From Rhodanobacter sp. Root480 (GTDB taxonomy: Bacteria > Pseudomonadota > Gammaproteobacteria > Xanthomonadales > Rhodanobacteraceae): a stretch of DNA of 64,000 nucleotides. The stretch covers positions 1,130,755-1,194,754 of the forward strand of contig NZ_LMEX01000001.1 of the NCBI RefSeq assembly GCF_001426645.1, in the 5' to 3' direction. Each line of letters starts with the position of its first letter. The first letter of the stretch is position 1. Shown here one piece after another: positions 9,683 through 18,414 of this stretch. The notes under the pieces are model-generated. The model searched no databases. It saw only the letters and a list, made by a program, of their open reading frames with translations, and was not told the DNA's origin. The position numbers and the translations under genes were made by a program.

Positions 9683-10264
9683 ATGATCCGCATTGCCCGC
9701 GACGGGGATGCCGCCGCCATCCACGCCATCTATGCGCCGTCCGTCACCGACGGCGTGGCCACCTTCGAAACCGAACTGCCCGGCGTGGATGCCATGGCCG
9801 GGCGCATCCGGGCCAAATTGCAGCATTACCCATGGCTGGTATGGGAAGAGGCCGGCGACGTGCTCGCCTATGCCTACGCCGGACGTTTCCGCGAGCGCGC
9901 TGCCTACGACTGGATCGCCGAAACCTCGATCTATGTGCACGGCAATGCGCAGCGGCGTGGCATTGCGCGACGGTTGTACGGCGTGCTGCTGGAGGTGATG
10001 CGTGAACAGGGCATCACCCAGGCTGTGGGCGTGATCACCCTGCCCGGCACGGTCAGCGTGGCGATGCACGAAGCCATGGGGTTCACCCCGGCCGGCGTGT
10101 GGCGCCAGAGCGGCTACAAGCTGGGCCAATGGTGGGACGTGGGCGTGTGGCAGAAGGAGCTGCAACCGGCGACAAACCCGCCCCGGCCGGTCACGCCATT
10201 TCCCCAGCTTGCGCCCGCAACGTTGCGGACATGGCTGGGTCACGGCGACGACGCGCTCGGTTAA
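9683..10264 (+). CDS. GNAT acetyltransferase, phosphinothricin/methionine-sulfoximine acetyltransferase-like
   Basis: A 193-residue GNAT protein of the Pat/MnaT type: IRIARDGDAAAIHAIYAP at the N-terminus, AETSIYVHGNAQRRGIARRL as the acetyl-CoA loop, and GFTPAGVWRQSGYKLGQWWD near the C-terminus, a pattern typical of enzymes that acetylate methionine sulfoximine, methionine sulfone or phosphinothricin. About 30 extra residues at the C-terminus after WQKEL look unstructured and may be non-essential. It lies between the other GNAT gene and an SDR, all on the plus strand. The substrate is inferred from family resemblance only. Confidence 0.8.
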   Translation: MIRIARDGDAAAIHAIYAPSVTDGVATFETELPGVDAMAGRIRAKLQHYPWLVWEEAGDVLAYAYAGRFRERAAYDWIAETSIYVHGNAQRRGIARRLYGVLLEVMREQGITQAVGVITLPGTVSVAMHEAMGFTPAGVWRQSGYKLGQWWDVGVWQKELQPATNPPRPVTPFPQLAPATLRTWLGHGDDALG

Positions 10265-10294
10265 GATGGCGGCCTTTCCCACTGGGGACGGCTC

Positions 10295-11062
10295 ATGCAG
10301 CTCAATCAGGTCAAGGCAATCATCACCGGCGGCGCTTCCGGGCTCGGCCTGGCGGTGGCGCGGCAACTGGTCGCCAGCGGCGGCAAGGTAACGCTGTTCG
10401 ACGTCAACGACGCCAACGGCCAGGCCGCCGCCAGCGAACTGGGCGACGCCGCGCGTTTCCTGCGCACCGATGTCACCTCCGAAGATGGCGTGGCCACCAA
10501 CGCCGCCGCCGCGCACCACGCGATGGGCGGGCTGAACGTGGTGATGAACTGCGCCGGCATCCTGGGCGCGGGCCGCGTGCTGGGCAAGCAGGGCGCGATG
10601 CCGCTGGCCAATTTCTCCGGCACCGTCATGGTGAACCTGGTCGGCAGCTTCAATGTCGCCAAGGCCGGCGCCGCGCTGATGCAGCACAACGACGCGGGCG
10701 AGGATGGCGAGCGCGGCGTGATCATCAACACCGCCAGCGTCGCCGCCTACGAGGGCCAGATCGGACAGGCTGCCTACTCCGCCTCCAAAGGCGGCGTGGT
10801 GGGCATGACCTTGCCGATGGCGCGCGAACTGGCCCGCTTCGGCATCCGCGTCGCCACCATTGCCCCCGGCATTTTCTGGACGCCGATGGTCGACGGCATG
10901 TCGGACGAGGTGCAGGCCTCACTGAGCGCGTCGATCCCGTTCCCCGCCCGCCTGGGCCAACCTGACGAATTCGCCAATACCGTGGCCTTCATCCTGGGCA
11001 ATCGCTATATCAATGGCGAGACGATCAGGCTGGACGGGGCGGTAAGGTTGCAGCCCAAGTGA
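10295..11062 (+). CDS. short-chain dehydrogenase, 3-hydroxyacyl-CoA dehydrogenase type 2-like
   Basis: A 255-residue SDR with the NAD(H) loop TGGASGLG near the N-terminus, the NCAGI strand, and the catalytic Tyr-Lys pair in YSASKGGVVG with an upstream Ser in NTASVAAYEG. The overall pattern, including the long insertion around residues 95-125, resembles the HSD10 type acting on short-chain or branched 3-hydroxyacyl-CoAs such as 2-methyl-3-hydroxybutyryl-CoA. That would fit a branched-chain degradation neighbourhood, but the substrate is an inference. A GGGAAT-type repeat begins directly after its stop. Confidence 0.82.
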   Translation: MQLNQVKAIITGGASGLGLAVARQLVASGGKVTLFDVNDANGQAAASELGDAARFLRTDVTSEDGVATNAAAAHHAMGGLNVVMNCAGILGAGRVLGKQGAMPLANFSGTVMVNLVGSFNVAKAGAALMQHNDAGEDGERGVIINTASVAAYEGQIGQAAYSASKGGVVGMTLPMARELARFGIRVATIAPGIFWTPMVDGMSDEVQASLSASIPFPARLGQPDEFANTVAFILGNRYINGETIRLDGAVRLQPK

Positions 11063-11168
11063 GGGAATAGGGAATGGGGAATAGGAAAAGCCGGCTCCCC
11101 ACCCTTTCCGCTTCCTTCGTTGTGAACAGATTGTCCGATTCCCCATTCCCGATTCTCCATTCCCGGTC
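11063..11168. repeat. GGGAAT-type dispersed inverted repeat between the SDR gene and efpL
   Basis: The left arm (11063-11085) consists of GGGAATAGGGAATGGGGAAT and the right arm (11136-11167) of the complementary ATTCCC series. They flank about 50 bases of AT-poor spacer. The element runs from the SDR stop codon to within about 10 bases of the efpL start, so it must lie in the efpL leader or in its promoter. Related arms occur at 27741-27772 and 28968-29105. Confidence 0.75.
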
Positions 11169-11174
11169 GAACCC

Positions 11175-11738
11175 ATGAAAGCTTCCGATACCAAGAAAGG
11201 CAACGTCGTCGAGCACGAAGGCACCGTGTATCAGGTGCGCGACATCGAGCGCAGCTCGCCCAGCGCGCGGGGTGGCAATGTCACCTATCGCTTCACCTTG
11301 TACTCGATTCCGGGCGGGCGCAAATACGACCTCAGCCTGCGCGCCGACGACGACATCAGGGAAATGGATCTGGTGCGCCGCGCGGCGAATTTCTCGTACA
11401 TGGACGACGGTGCGTTCGTCTTCATGGATGCCGAGGATTACACCCAATACCCGCTGTCGCCCGAGCTGGTCGGCGACAACGCCGGCTACATCGTCGAAGG
11501 CATCGAGGGCTACTACGTGCAGCTGATCGACGACGCGCCGGTGGGCCTGCAGGTACCCAGCAGCGTGATCCTCACCGTGGTCGACACCGCTCCCGAAATG
11601 AAAGGCTCCAGCGCCACCAAGCGCAACAAGCCGGCAAGCCTTTCGACCGGCATCGAGATCCAGGTGCCCGAGTACATCGCCAACGGCGAGAAAGTCTGGG
11701 TAAACACCCTGACCGGCGAATTCAGTGGTCGAGCCTGA
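11175..11738 (+). CDS. efpL: elongation factor P-like protein EfpL (YeiP)
   Basis: A 187-residue EF-P paralogue that binds the ribosomal E site and relieves stalling at certain motifs. It has the EF-P three-domain layout: KOW-like N-terminal domain ([20 protein letters not shown]), OB domain and C-terminal OB domain ending in a [13 protein letters not shown] signature. The tip loop is PSARGGN, so it carries arginine rather than the lysine that EpmA modifies; this is typical of YeiP. The bona fide EF-P modifier EpmA is encoded at 50839. Its stop codon lies inside a 20-bp perfect hairpin that probably ends the transcript. Confidence 0.93.
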   Translation: MKASDTKKGNVVEHEGTVYQVRDIERSSPSARGGNVTYRFTLYSIPGGRKYDLSLRADDDIREMDLVRRAANFSYMDDGAFVFMDAEDYTQYPLSPELVGDNAGYIVEGIEGYYVQLIDDAPVGLQVPSSVILTVVDTAPEMKGSSATKRNKPASLSTGIEIQVPEYIANGEKVWVNTLTGEFSGRA

Positions 11739-11773
11739 CACGGAATGCCCAAAGGCATTCCGTGTCAGGCTCG
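11730..11773 (+). terminator. long perfect hairpin overlapping the efpL stop codon
   Basis: A 20-bp perfect stem (arms 11730-11749 and 11754-11773, left arm containing GAGCCTGACACGGAATGCC) closes a CAAA tetraloop. The efpL stop TGA lies within the left arm. No T-tract follows, so it may act as an mRNA 3'-end stabiliser or Rho-type end rather than a classic intrinsic terminator. It is also the first hairpin of the tandem array that follows. Confidence 0.6.
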
Positions 11774-12240
11774 GGCGAGGCAGGAAGCCGAGCGGCAGCA
11801 CTCCATGGACGGCTGCTTGCCTCAGCTCACCAACGCGTTTGCGGAATGCCCAAAGGCATTCCGCGCGTCAGGCTCGGGCGAGGCAGGAAGCCGAGCGGCA
11901 GCGCTCCATGGACGGCTACTTGCCTCAGCTCACCAACGCGTTTGTGGAATGCCCAAAGGCATTCCGTGTCAGGCTCGGGCGAGGCAGGAAGCCGAGCGGC
12001 AGCGCTCCATGGATGGCTGCTTGCCTCAGCTCACCAACGCGTTTGCGGAATGCCCAAAGGCATTCCACGCGTCAGGCTCGGGCGAGGCAGGAGCCGAGCG
12101 GCAGCGCTCCATGGACGGCTACTTGCCTCAGCCCGCCATCGCGTTTGCGGAATGCCCAAAGGCATTCCGCGCGTCAGGCTCGGGCGAGGCAGGAGCCGAG
12201 CGGCAGCGCTCCATGGACGGCTACTTGCCTCAGCCCGCTT
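11741..12240. repeat. five tandem ~102-bp repeats, each with two hairpins
   Basis: Units begin at 11741, 11842, 11945, 12046 and 12148, a period of 101-103 bases. Each opens with the hairpin GGAATGCC-CAAA-GGCATTCC, then has a second imperfect stem formed by GAGGCA...AGCCG and CGGCT...TGCCTC. Units differ by a few bases, mostly at the flanks of the first hairpin. All three plus frames stay largely open because the period is close to a multiple of three, but the peptides have no family pattern, so no gene is called. The stretch from 11739 to 12530 otherwise holds only the inverted repeat at 12287-12367. Confidence 0.9.
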
Positions 12241-12286
12241 CACATGAAGTGAGCGACATTTCGCGCCCCAGGACCTCCAAAAACCA

Positions 12287-12367
12287 CGTCATTCCAGCGA
12301 AAGCTGGAATCCAGTGACTTCCAGCCGCTGAAAGAGGCCCTGGATTCCAGCTTTCGCTGGAATGACG
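12287..12367. repeat. 28-bp perfect inverted repeat (CGTCATTCC type)
   Basis: Arms at 12287-12314 and 12340-12367 are exact reverse complements beginning CGTCATTCCAGCGAAAGC; the spacer is 25 bases. Repeats of this CGTCATTCC...GGAATGACG type are widespread in proteobacterial intergenic regions. It lies between the tandem array and the FUSC gene. Confidence 0.85.
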
Positions 12368-12530
12368 GGTCTGATGAGATTGTTCGCCCCCCATTGCGCG
12401 CATCAACCGAAGACGGGACGGAAACCAGGCGCGACGCGCACCCAACCCGCCCCCCACAACACCCAAAGCCTCGCCTCTCCTGCGCTACTCTCATCACGTG
12501 TAAACCCGAACCGTAGCGCCAAGGAACACC

Positions 12531-14648
12531 ATGTCCAGCAGTGCCTACTCGCTACGCGCCCACGCGATCGAGAGCCTGGTCCGCATCAAGCGACCCGATG
12601 TGCCGTGGCGGGTGGTTGTGCGCAATACGGCGGCGGTGGCGTTGCCGCTGGCAATCGGCTTGGGCACCGGCCATCCGCAGGTGGGCCTGGGCGTGGCCGC
12701 TGGCGCGCTCAACACGATGTTCTCCGATCAGCCCGGCCCGTACCGGCAGCGCATGCGCCAGTTGCTGCTGGCGTCGTTGGCAGCCGGCACGGCCTCGTTG
12801 CTGGGGTTCTTGATTGGCGGCCATCTGCTGCCGATCCTGCTGGCCACCGCGGCGTTCGGCTTCTGTGGCGGGCTGCTGGTGGTGTTCGGCACCGATACCG
12901 CCCGGGTCGGCATGACCAGCATGATCCTGCTGGTGATCACGGCGGCCACGCCGATGCCACTGGCACAGGCGGCCAGCGCATCGGCGCTGATCGTTTGCGG
13001 CGGCCTGTTGCTGGCGCTGTTTTCGCTGGCCGCGTGGCCGTTGCAGCGCTACTGGCCCGAGCGCCAGATACTGGCCACCGTGTACACCGGCCTGGCCGCT
13101 CAAGCCATGCAGCCATCACAGGACAACGCCGACGCGCCCGCCCTGACCGACGCGATGACCACCCTGCAGCACACCTTGCTGGGCCGGCACCGCTCGCATG
13201 GCCGGGCGATGGAGGCGTTCGGCGTGCTGCTGGAACTGGCCGAGCGGATGCGGCTGGAATTCGTCGCCATGGGCGAGTTGGACGCGGACAACGACGTCTA
13301 TCGCAAATTCCGCGAGCAGGCCGCCGAAGTGCTTTCGGGCATTGCCACGGCACTGGAAGAAGGCGAAACACCCACCCAGGCCACCCGCTCGCTGCAATGG
13401 TTGCAAGCGTGCGAGACCGAGATCGACGGCACCCAGCGCAGCGTCGGCATGAACCGGCACGTGCACGCGCTGACCGGCCAGCTGTCCGCCGCGGTGCGCA
13501 ACGCCGACTGGGCCGGCAGCCGGGGTGAATTGCGCGCGCGTGCCGCGGAAACGCAGTTGCCCCAGGCATTGCGCAGCAGCTCCACCGTGGCCACGTTGCG
13601 CGCCAACCTCACCGTGCACTCGGTGGCGTTCCGCCATGCCATACGCACGGCCGCGTGCCTCACGGCGGCACTGTGGCTTTCGCGCCTGCTGGACCTGCCG
13701 CATGGCTACTGGCTGCCGATGACGGCGGCGATCGTGCTGCGCCCGGACTTCGCCGCCACCTTCAACTTCGGCCTGCTGCGCATGCTGGGTACGGTGGCCG
13801 GCCTGGTGGTCACCACCGTCTTGCTGCATGTCACCCCCGACCAGCCGTGGGCGCATCTGCTGTTGCTGGCCATCCTGTGCATGACGTTCCGCTACCTGGC
13901 CAGCGCCCACTACGGCATCGCGGTGGCGGCGCTGACCGGCACGGTGGTGATTTTGCTGTCGTTCGATGGTGTAAATTCCGGCGTGGCGGTGATGGATCGC
14001 GTGATCAACACCACGCTGGGTTGCGGCATGGCCCTGTTCGCCTACGTTGCCTGGCCGACGTGGGAGCGCGGCCGCGCACGCGCCGCCCTGGCCCGGATGC
14101 TGGAGGGCTACGCCGACTACCTGGCCGCGCTGGCGCAACCCGGCCAGCGCACGGCCCATCACGAAACCCGCACCGCGGCGCGGACCCGGCGCAGCAACGC
14201 GCAGGCATCGCTCGAACGCATGCGCGCCGAACCGGCCACGCCGCCCGAGCTTCTGAAAGTGGCGCGCGCCCTGTTCGCCAACGGCAACCGGCTGGCCCGC
14301 ACGGCGATGACGCTGGAAGCCCTGATCGACGACAACGACGCCCTGCCCGAGCAAGGGGAAACCGGCAACTTCATCGAGCTGGTGGCGAACACGCTGCGCG
14401 AGATCGCCGATGCCCTGCGCGAACAACGCGCGCCCATCGACCTGCCCGACCTGCGCGCCCTGCAGCAGACGCTGGTGGTGTTGCTGCTGATGTCCGAGAA
14501 CCGCGCTGGCGCCGACCTGCTGACCCGTATCAGCGATCGCCTGGTCGACAACGTGAACACGCTGGCCCACGTGGTGCAGCAGAGTGTCACCACCTCGGAT
14601 GGCCAGCGCTTGCGCTCCCACCCGGGCAAACCCACCCAGGCAACCTGA
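12531..14648 (+). CDS. FUSC family inner-membrane protein (YccS/YhfK-like)
   Basis: A 705-residue protein with two clusters of membrane segments: one at about residues 27-165 and a second at about 365-510, separated by a helical cytoplasmic region and followed by another cytoplasmic tail. This duplicated layout is that of the FUSC/aromatic acid exporter group (YccS, YhfK, AaeB). The second cluster contains the FUSC-like stretch LPHGYWLPMTAAIVLRPDFA. The function is probably efflux of aromatic or other organic acids, inferred from the family. It is convergent with the sigma-factor gene, 26 bases away. Confidence 0.85.
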   Translation: MSSSAYSLRAHAIESLVRIKRPDVPWRVVVRNTAAVALPLAIGLGTGHPQVGLGVAAGALNTMFSDQPGPYRQRMRQLLLASLAAGTASLLGFLIGGHLLPILLATAAFGFCGGLLVVFGTDTARVGMTSMILLVITAATPMPLAQAASASALIVCGGLLLALFSLAAWPLQRYWPERQILATVYTGLAAQAMQPSQDNADAPALTDAMTTLQHTLLGRHRSHGRAMEAFGVLLELAERMRLEFVAMGELDADNDVYRKFREQAAEVLSGIATALEEGETPTQATRSLQWLQACETEIDGTQRSVGMNRHVHALTGQLSAAVRNADWAGSRGELRARAAETQLPQALRSSSTVATLRANLTVHSVAFRHAIRTAACLTAALWLSRLLDLPHGYWLPMTAAIVLRPDFAATFNFGLLRMLGTVAGLVVTTVLLHVTPDQPWAHLLLLAILCMTFRYLASAHYGIAVAALTGTVVILLSFDGVNSGVAVMDRVINTTLGCGMALFAYVAWPTWERGRARAALARMLEGYADYLAALAQPGQRTAHHETRTAARTRRSNAQASLERMRAEPATPPELLKVARALFANGNRLARTAMTLEALIDDNDALPEQGETGNFIELVANTLREIADALREQRAPIDLPDLRALQQTLVVLLLMSENRAGADLLTRISDRLVDNVNTLAHVVQQSVTTSDGQRLRSHPGKPTQAT

Positions 14649-14674
14649 GCCGAGGCCAGGTCGGTGCGCGGCCG

Positions 14675-15235
14675 CTAGCGCTCCAGCTCGCGCTGCAACC
14701 AGGCCCGCGCCACGCGCCACTCCCGTTGCACCGTGCTGGTGGAGATGTCCAGCGCCGCGGCAATCTGCTCGCCGGTCATGCCCATGAAAAAACGCATGGC
14801 CACGATGTTTGCCTGGCGCGGGTCCAGCGCAGCCAGCAGGTCGAGGCATTCGGCCAGCACGGCGTAGTCGACGTTGTCGGAAAGCTCGGCGGTGATCTCC
14901 AGCAACTGCATGCGGCCGGCTTCCTGCGGCCGCTTGGCGGCCTTGCGCCGGCGCGCCGAATCCACCAGCACTTCACGCATGGCACGCGCGGCCACGCCCA
15001 GCAGATGGTGCCGGTTGGCCCATTGCGGCGGTTCCGAACTACCGAAAACCTTCAGGTACGCCTCGTTGACCAGGGCCGTCGCGCTGAGCGTGCGCTCCAT
15101 CTGCTCGCGGTTGAGCTGGGCCTTGGCGATGCCATGCAGCGCCGCGTACATGTGGCGCAGCGCCTCGTTCAACGCCTGCGGGTTTCCCGACTGCGCAGAA
15201 TGCAGCAAGCGTGTGACTTCGGCTTGATCGCTCAT
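14675..15235 (-). CDS. ECF-like RNA polymerase sigma factor (Sig-70_X6 / TIGR02999-like)
   Basis: A 186-residue two-domain sigma factor. Region 2 is seen around SATALVNEAYLKVF and NRHHLLGVAARAMREVLVDSARRRKAAKR, and region 4 in MTGEQIAAALDISTSTVQREWRVARAWLQREL. The form ALVNEAYLK plus REVLVDxARRR is typical of the ECF-like subgroup that in xanthomonads is often paired with a Ser/Thr kinase. No kinase or anti-sigma gene lies beside it. ATG 15235 is chosen because GAGAGGCGG lies just upstream; ATG 15256 would place that motif inside the coding sequence. Confidence 0.85.
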   Translation of the reverse strand: MSDQAEVTRLLHSAQSGNPQALNEALRHMYAALHGIAKAQLNREQMERTLSATALVNEAYLKVFGSSEPPQWANRHHLLGVAARAMREVLVDSARRRKAAKRPQEAGRMQLLEITAELSDNVDYAVLAECLDLLAALDPRQANIVAMRFFMGMTGEQIAAALDISTSTVQREWRVARAWLQRELER

Positions 15236-15447
15236 CGGATTCCGCCTCTCGCGCATGGCGGCGGTTCGATGGCCGAAACCCCGACCTCACCCCGTCCAGA
15301 CTGCCGCATGCAAGCCCTTATCGTAGCCGGAAAGCCGTTTGGCGTCTGGATGGATGTCACTTCCTGGCGGCCTTTCTGCGCCATTCCAGCCACCGGATTG
15401 TGCGACCGCGGCACGACACCGCCGCGGCCCGGTTTTACACTGCCCGG

Positions 15448-16482
15448 ATGCTGAAGATTGACAGCCATGCGCACATTCTCCCCCGTGACTGGCCGAATCT
15501 GGCGGCCAAGTACGGCAACGACCGTTTTCCGGTGATGACCCATTCCGACGGGCGCCACCGCATCTACAAGGGCGGTCGCTTTTTCCGCGAAGTGTGGGAC
15601 TCCGCCTTCGACCCGCAGCAGCGTATCGACGATTACGCCCGCTTTGGCGTGGACGTGCAGGTGATCTCCACCGTGCCGGTGCTGTTCTCCTACTGGGCGC
15701 CGGGTTACCAGGCGTTGGAACTGCACCGCCATCTCAACGACCACGCCGCCAGCCTGTGCCGCGACTATCCGCGCCATTACGCGGCGCTCGGCACGGTGCC
15801 GCTGCAGGCGCCGGAGCTGGCGATCGCCGAGCTGGAACGCTGCATCGACGAGCTGGGGCTGCAAGGCGTGCAGATCGGCTCCCACTGCGGCGACTGGAAC
15901 CTGGACGCGCCGGAGCTGTTCCCGTTCTTCGAGGCCGCCGCCGATCTCGGCGCCGCCGTGATGGTGCACCCGTGGGACATGATGGGCACCGCCACCATGC
16001 CCAAGTACTGGCTGCCCTGGCTGGTCGGCATGCCGGCCGAGCAATCGCGCGCCGCCTGCTGCCTGGCGTTCGGCGGCGTGCTGGAGCGGCTGCCGAAACT
16101 GCGCGTGATGCTGGCCCATGGCGGCGGCAGTTTTCCCTACACCATCGGCCGCATCGAGCACGGCTTCCGCATGCGCCCGGACCTGGTCGCCACCGACAAC
16201 CCGCGCAACCCGCGCGACTACCTGAAGCGATTCTATTTCGACTCCTGCGTGCACGACGAACAGGCCTTGCGATATCTGCTGGATGTGACGGGCGTCGAGC
16301 AGGTCATGCTCGGTACCGATTATCCTTTCCCACTGGGGGAACAGCAGCCCGGCAGCGGCATCGAGGAACTGGCACGCGGCGACGCCGATCGCGCCCGCCT
16401 GTTCCACGGTACCGCGCTGGAATGGCTGGGCCTGCCCAAACACCGTTTCGCCCCTGACGCCCCACCATCGGAGCAAGCATGA
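15448..16482 (+). CDS. 2-amino-3-carboxymuconate-6-semialdehyde decarboxylase (ACMSD), amidohydrolase family
   Basis: A 344-residue metal-dependent TIM-barrel decarboxylase. The N-terminal metal motif DSHAHILP, the later HPWDMMG histidine, the LAHGGGSFPYTIGRIEHGF segment and the C-terminal GTDYPFP aspartate match ACMSD of the kynurenine pathway. The enzyme removes CO2 from the intermediate that otherwise cyclises to quinolinate, so it directs tryptophan carbon towards degradation rather than NAD. Kynureninase is encoded two genes downstream on the same strand. The stop overlaps the next start by 4 bases. Confidence 0.9.
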   Translation: MLKIDSHAHILPRDWPNLAAKYGNDRFPVMTHSDGRHRIYKGGRFFREVWDSAFDPQQRIDDYARFGVDVQVISTVPVLFSYWAPGYQALELHRHLNDHAASLCRDYPRHYAALGTVPLQAPELAIAELERCIDELGLQGVQIGSHCGDWNLDAPELFPFFEAAADLGAAVMVHPWDMMGTATMPKYWLPWLVGMPAEQSRAACCLAFGGVLERLPKLRVMLAHGGGSFPYTIGRIEHGFRMRPDLVATDNPRNPRDYLKRFYFDSCVHDEQALRYLLDVTGVEQVMLGTDYPFPLGEQQPGSGIEELARGDADRARLFHGTALEWLGLPKHRFAPDAPPSEQA

Positions 16483-16988
16483 TCTTCCCGCGTACCGTCC
16501 TTATCGCCAGCGCCATGCTGCTGGCCGCCAGCGTGCACGCCGCCGACGTGAGCATGGCCAATGGCCAGGTCCACTTCACCACCCCCAATGGCTGGCTGGA
16601 CATCATGGAAACCGAGGGCGACCCCGAGGCGCGCGTCTTCCAGGTGCCGGACCCCTCGCCCACCGCGCAAAGCAGCCTGGCCCGCGTCACCGTGACGGTG
16701 AAGCAGACCGCCGACATCCCCGCCTTCCAGCAGTACGTCGGCGAGGCCACCGCCAAGGCCGCCGCCCTGCCCGGCTACACGGCCACCGCCCACGGCGGCG
16801 CGAACAACACCTATACCTACACCGCGCAGGAAGCCGGGGCGCAGTTCAACTACAGCGAGCGCTACTGGTACAAGGGCAACCATTCGATCCAGCTGCGTTG
16901 CGTACGGCCGCAGCAGAGCCAGGCCGGTGCCACCTGGGCAGCGGCATTCGACAAGGGCTGCGATGCGATCGCCGCGCAACTGAAGTAA
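16479..16988 (+). CDS. hypothetical periplasmic protein
   Basis: A 169-residue protein with a clear Sec signal peptide (about residues 1-21, ending in SVHA) and a short mature alpha/beta part with one or two cysteines (LRCVRPQ and DKGCDA) that could form a disulfide. I do not recognise the family. It is translationally coupled to the ACMSD gene by ATGA overlap and lies 35 bases before kynU, so it is co-transcribed with the kynurenine genes; whether it takes part in that pathway is unknown. Confidence 0.65.
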   Translation: MIFPRTVLIASAMLLAASVHAADVSMANGQVHFTTPNGWLDIMETEGDPEARVFQVPDPSPTAQSSLARVTVTVKQTADIPAFQQYVGEATAKAAALPGYTATAHGGANNTYTYTAQEAGAQFNYSERYWYKGNHSIQLRCVRPQQSQAGATWAAAFDKGCDAIAAQLK

Positions 16989-17023
16989 CCGCGAAACGCA
17001 TCCGCCGCGAGGACAGTTCATCC

Positions 17024-18319
17024 ATGCACGATTACCAAGCCAGCGCCGCCTGGGCGCAGGCCCGCGACGCCGCCGATCCCCTGCGCCACTTCCGCGACGA
17101 GTTCCTGATTCCGCCGCACGAGGACGGCAGTGGCCGCGCGGTCGATTCCGTCTATTTCTGCGGCAACTCGCTGGGCCTGCAGCCTCGCGCCGTACGCGAG
17201 GCGGTCAACGCGGAGCTGGATTACTGGGGCGAGCTGGGCGTGGAAGGCCATTTCAAGGGCCGCCTGCCGTGGATGGATTACCACGAGTTCCTGCGCGACG
17301 ACCTGGCAGCCATCGTCGGCGCGCAACCGGGCGAAGTGGTGACGATGAACACGCTGGGCGTGAACCTGCACCTGATGATGGTCAGCTTCTACCGCCCCAC
17401 GCCCGCGCGTTCCGCGATCCTGATCGAGGCGGGCGCATTTCCTACCGACCGCTATGCGGTGGAGTCGCAGATCCGCTTCCACGGCTTCGATCCCGCACGC
17501 GACCTGATCGAGATCGAACCGGACGAACCCAACGGCACCTTGTCGCTGGCGGCGATCGAGCAGGTCCTGGCCGAGCACGGCGCGCGCACGGCCCTGGTGA
17601 TGCTGCCGGGCGTGCAATACCGCAACGGGCAGGCGTTCGACCTGGCGGCGATCACCGCGCTGGCGCATCGACACGGCTGCAAGGTGGGCTTCGACCTGGC
17701 CCACGCGGTGGGCAACCTGCCGCTGCAGCTGCATGACAGCGGCGCCGATTTCGCGATCTGGTGCAGCTACAAATTCCTCAACGGCGGACCTGGCGCCATC
17801 GGCGGCGCATTCGTTCATGCGCGCCACGCCAACGCCGTGCTGCCCCGCTTCGCCGGCTGGTGGGGCCACGACAAGGCCACGCGGTTCCAGATGGGGCCAG
17901 AGTTCATCCCCACGGCCGGTGCCGACGGCTGGCAACTGTCCAATCCGCCAATCCTGGCGCTGGCCCCGTTGCGCGTATCGCTGGAAGTTTTTCGCCGCGC
18001 CGGCATGGCCCGCCTGCGCGAAAAATCGGTGCGACTCACCGGCTATCTTGAATGGCTGGTGCACACGCAGTTGAACGACCTGCTGCACGTGGTGACACCC
18101 GAAGAACCCGAACGCCGTGGCGCACAACTGTCCATCCGCGTTACCGACGGCCGCGAGCGTGGCCGGGCACTGTTCGAGTACCTGATGCAACACGGCATCA
18201 TCGGCGACTGGCGCGAGCCGGACGTGATCCGCATCTCACCGGTGCCGCTGTACAACCGCTTTGCCGATTGCCTGGCGTTTGCACATGCGGTTCGACGCTG
18301 GCATGACGCATCCGCTTGA
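17024..18319 (+). CDS. kynU: kynureninase
   Basis: A 431-residue PLP enzyme that cleaves kynurenine or 3-hydroxykynurenine to (hydroxy)anthranilate and alanine. Family motifs: YFCGNSLGLQPRAV near the N-terminus, VGFDLAHAVGNLPL and WCSYKFLNGGPGAIGG, in which lysine 250 should hold PLP. The start ATG 17024 has GAGGACAG upstream; the frame is open further back without a better start. With ACMSD two genes upstream it forms a small kynurenine-pathway block. The remaining pathway genes are not in the window. Confidence 0.95.
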   Translation: MHDYQASAAWAQARDAADPLRHFRDEFLIPPHEDGSGRAVDSVYFCGNSLGLQPRAVREAVNAELDYWGELGVEGHFKGRLPWMDYHEFLRDDLAAIVGAQPGEVVTMNTLGVNLHLMMVSFYRPTPARSAILIEAGAFPTDRYAVESQIRFHGFDPARDLIEIEPDEPNGTLSLAAIEQVLAEHGARTALVMLPGVQYRNGQAFDLAAITALAHRHGCKVGFDLAHAVGNLPLQLHDSGADFAIWCSYKFLNGGPGAIGGAFVHARHANAVLPRFAGWWGHDKATRFQMGPEFIPTAGADGWQLSNPPILALAPLRVSLEVFRRAGMARLREKSVRLTGYLEWLVHTQLNDLLHVVTPEEPERRGAQLSIRVTDGRERGRALFEYLMQHGIIGDWREPDVIRISPVPLYNRFADCLAFAHAVRRWHDASA

Positions 18320-18414
18320 CCGGCAACACCATCCGACACTGCTGAACATCGATTTCATCGGACGTTGAGTTGCATTGCGCCATCGTGGAGCTTTCGACCA
18401 CGACGGAGTCCGCC

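Noticed and set aside
11741-12240. CRISPR array or integron attC array
   Set aside because: There are no unique spacers between short identical repeats, no cas or integrase genes, and no RYYYAAC/GTTRRRY core sites.
11725-12317. Three overlapping plus-strand frames through the tandem repeats, each with 34-residue internal repeats
   Set aside because: All three frames are open because the unit is about 102 bases; none has a ribosome binding site or a recognisable domain, so the openness is explained by the repeat itself.
13116-14849. Minus-strand open frame of 577 codons opposite the FUSC gene
   Set aside because: Composition is that of an antisense frame and it also covers part of the sigma-factor gene on the same strand in another frame.
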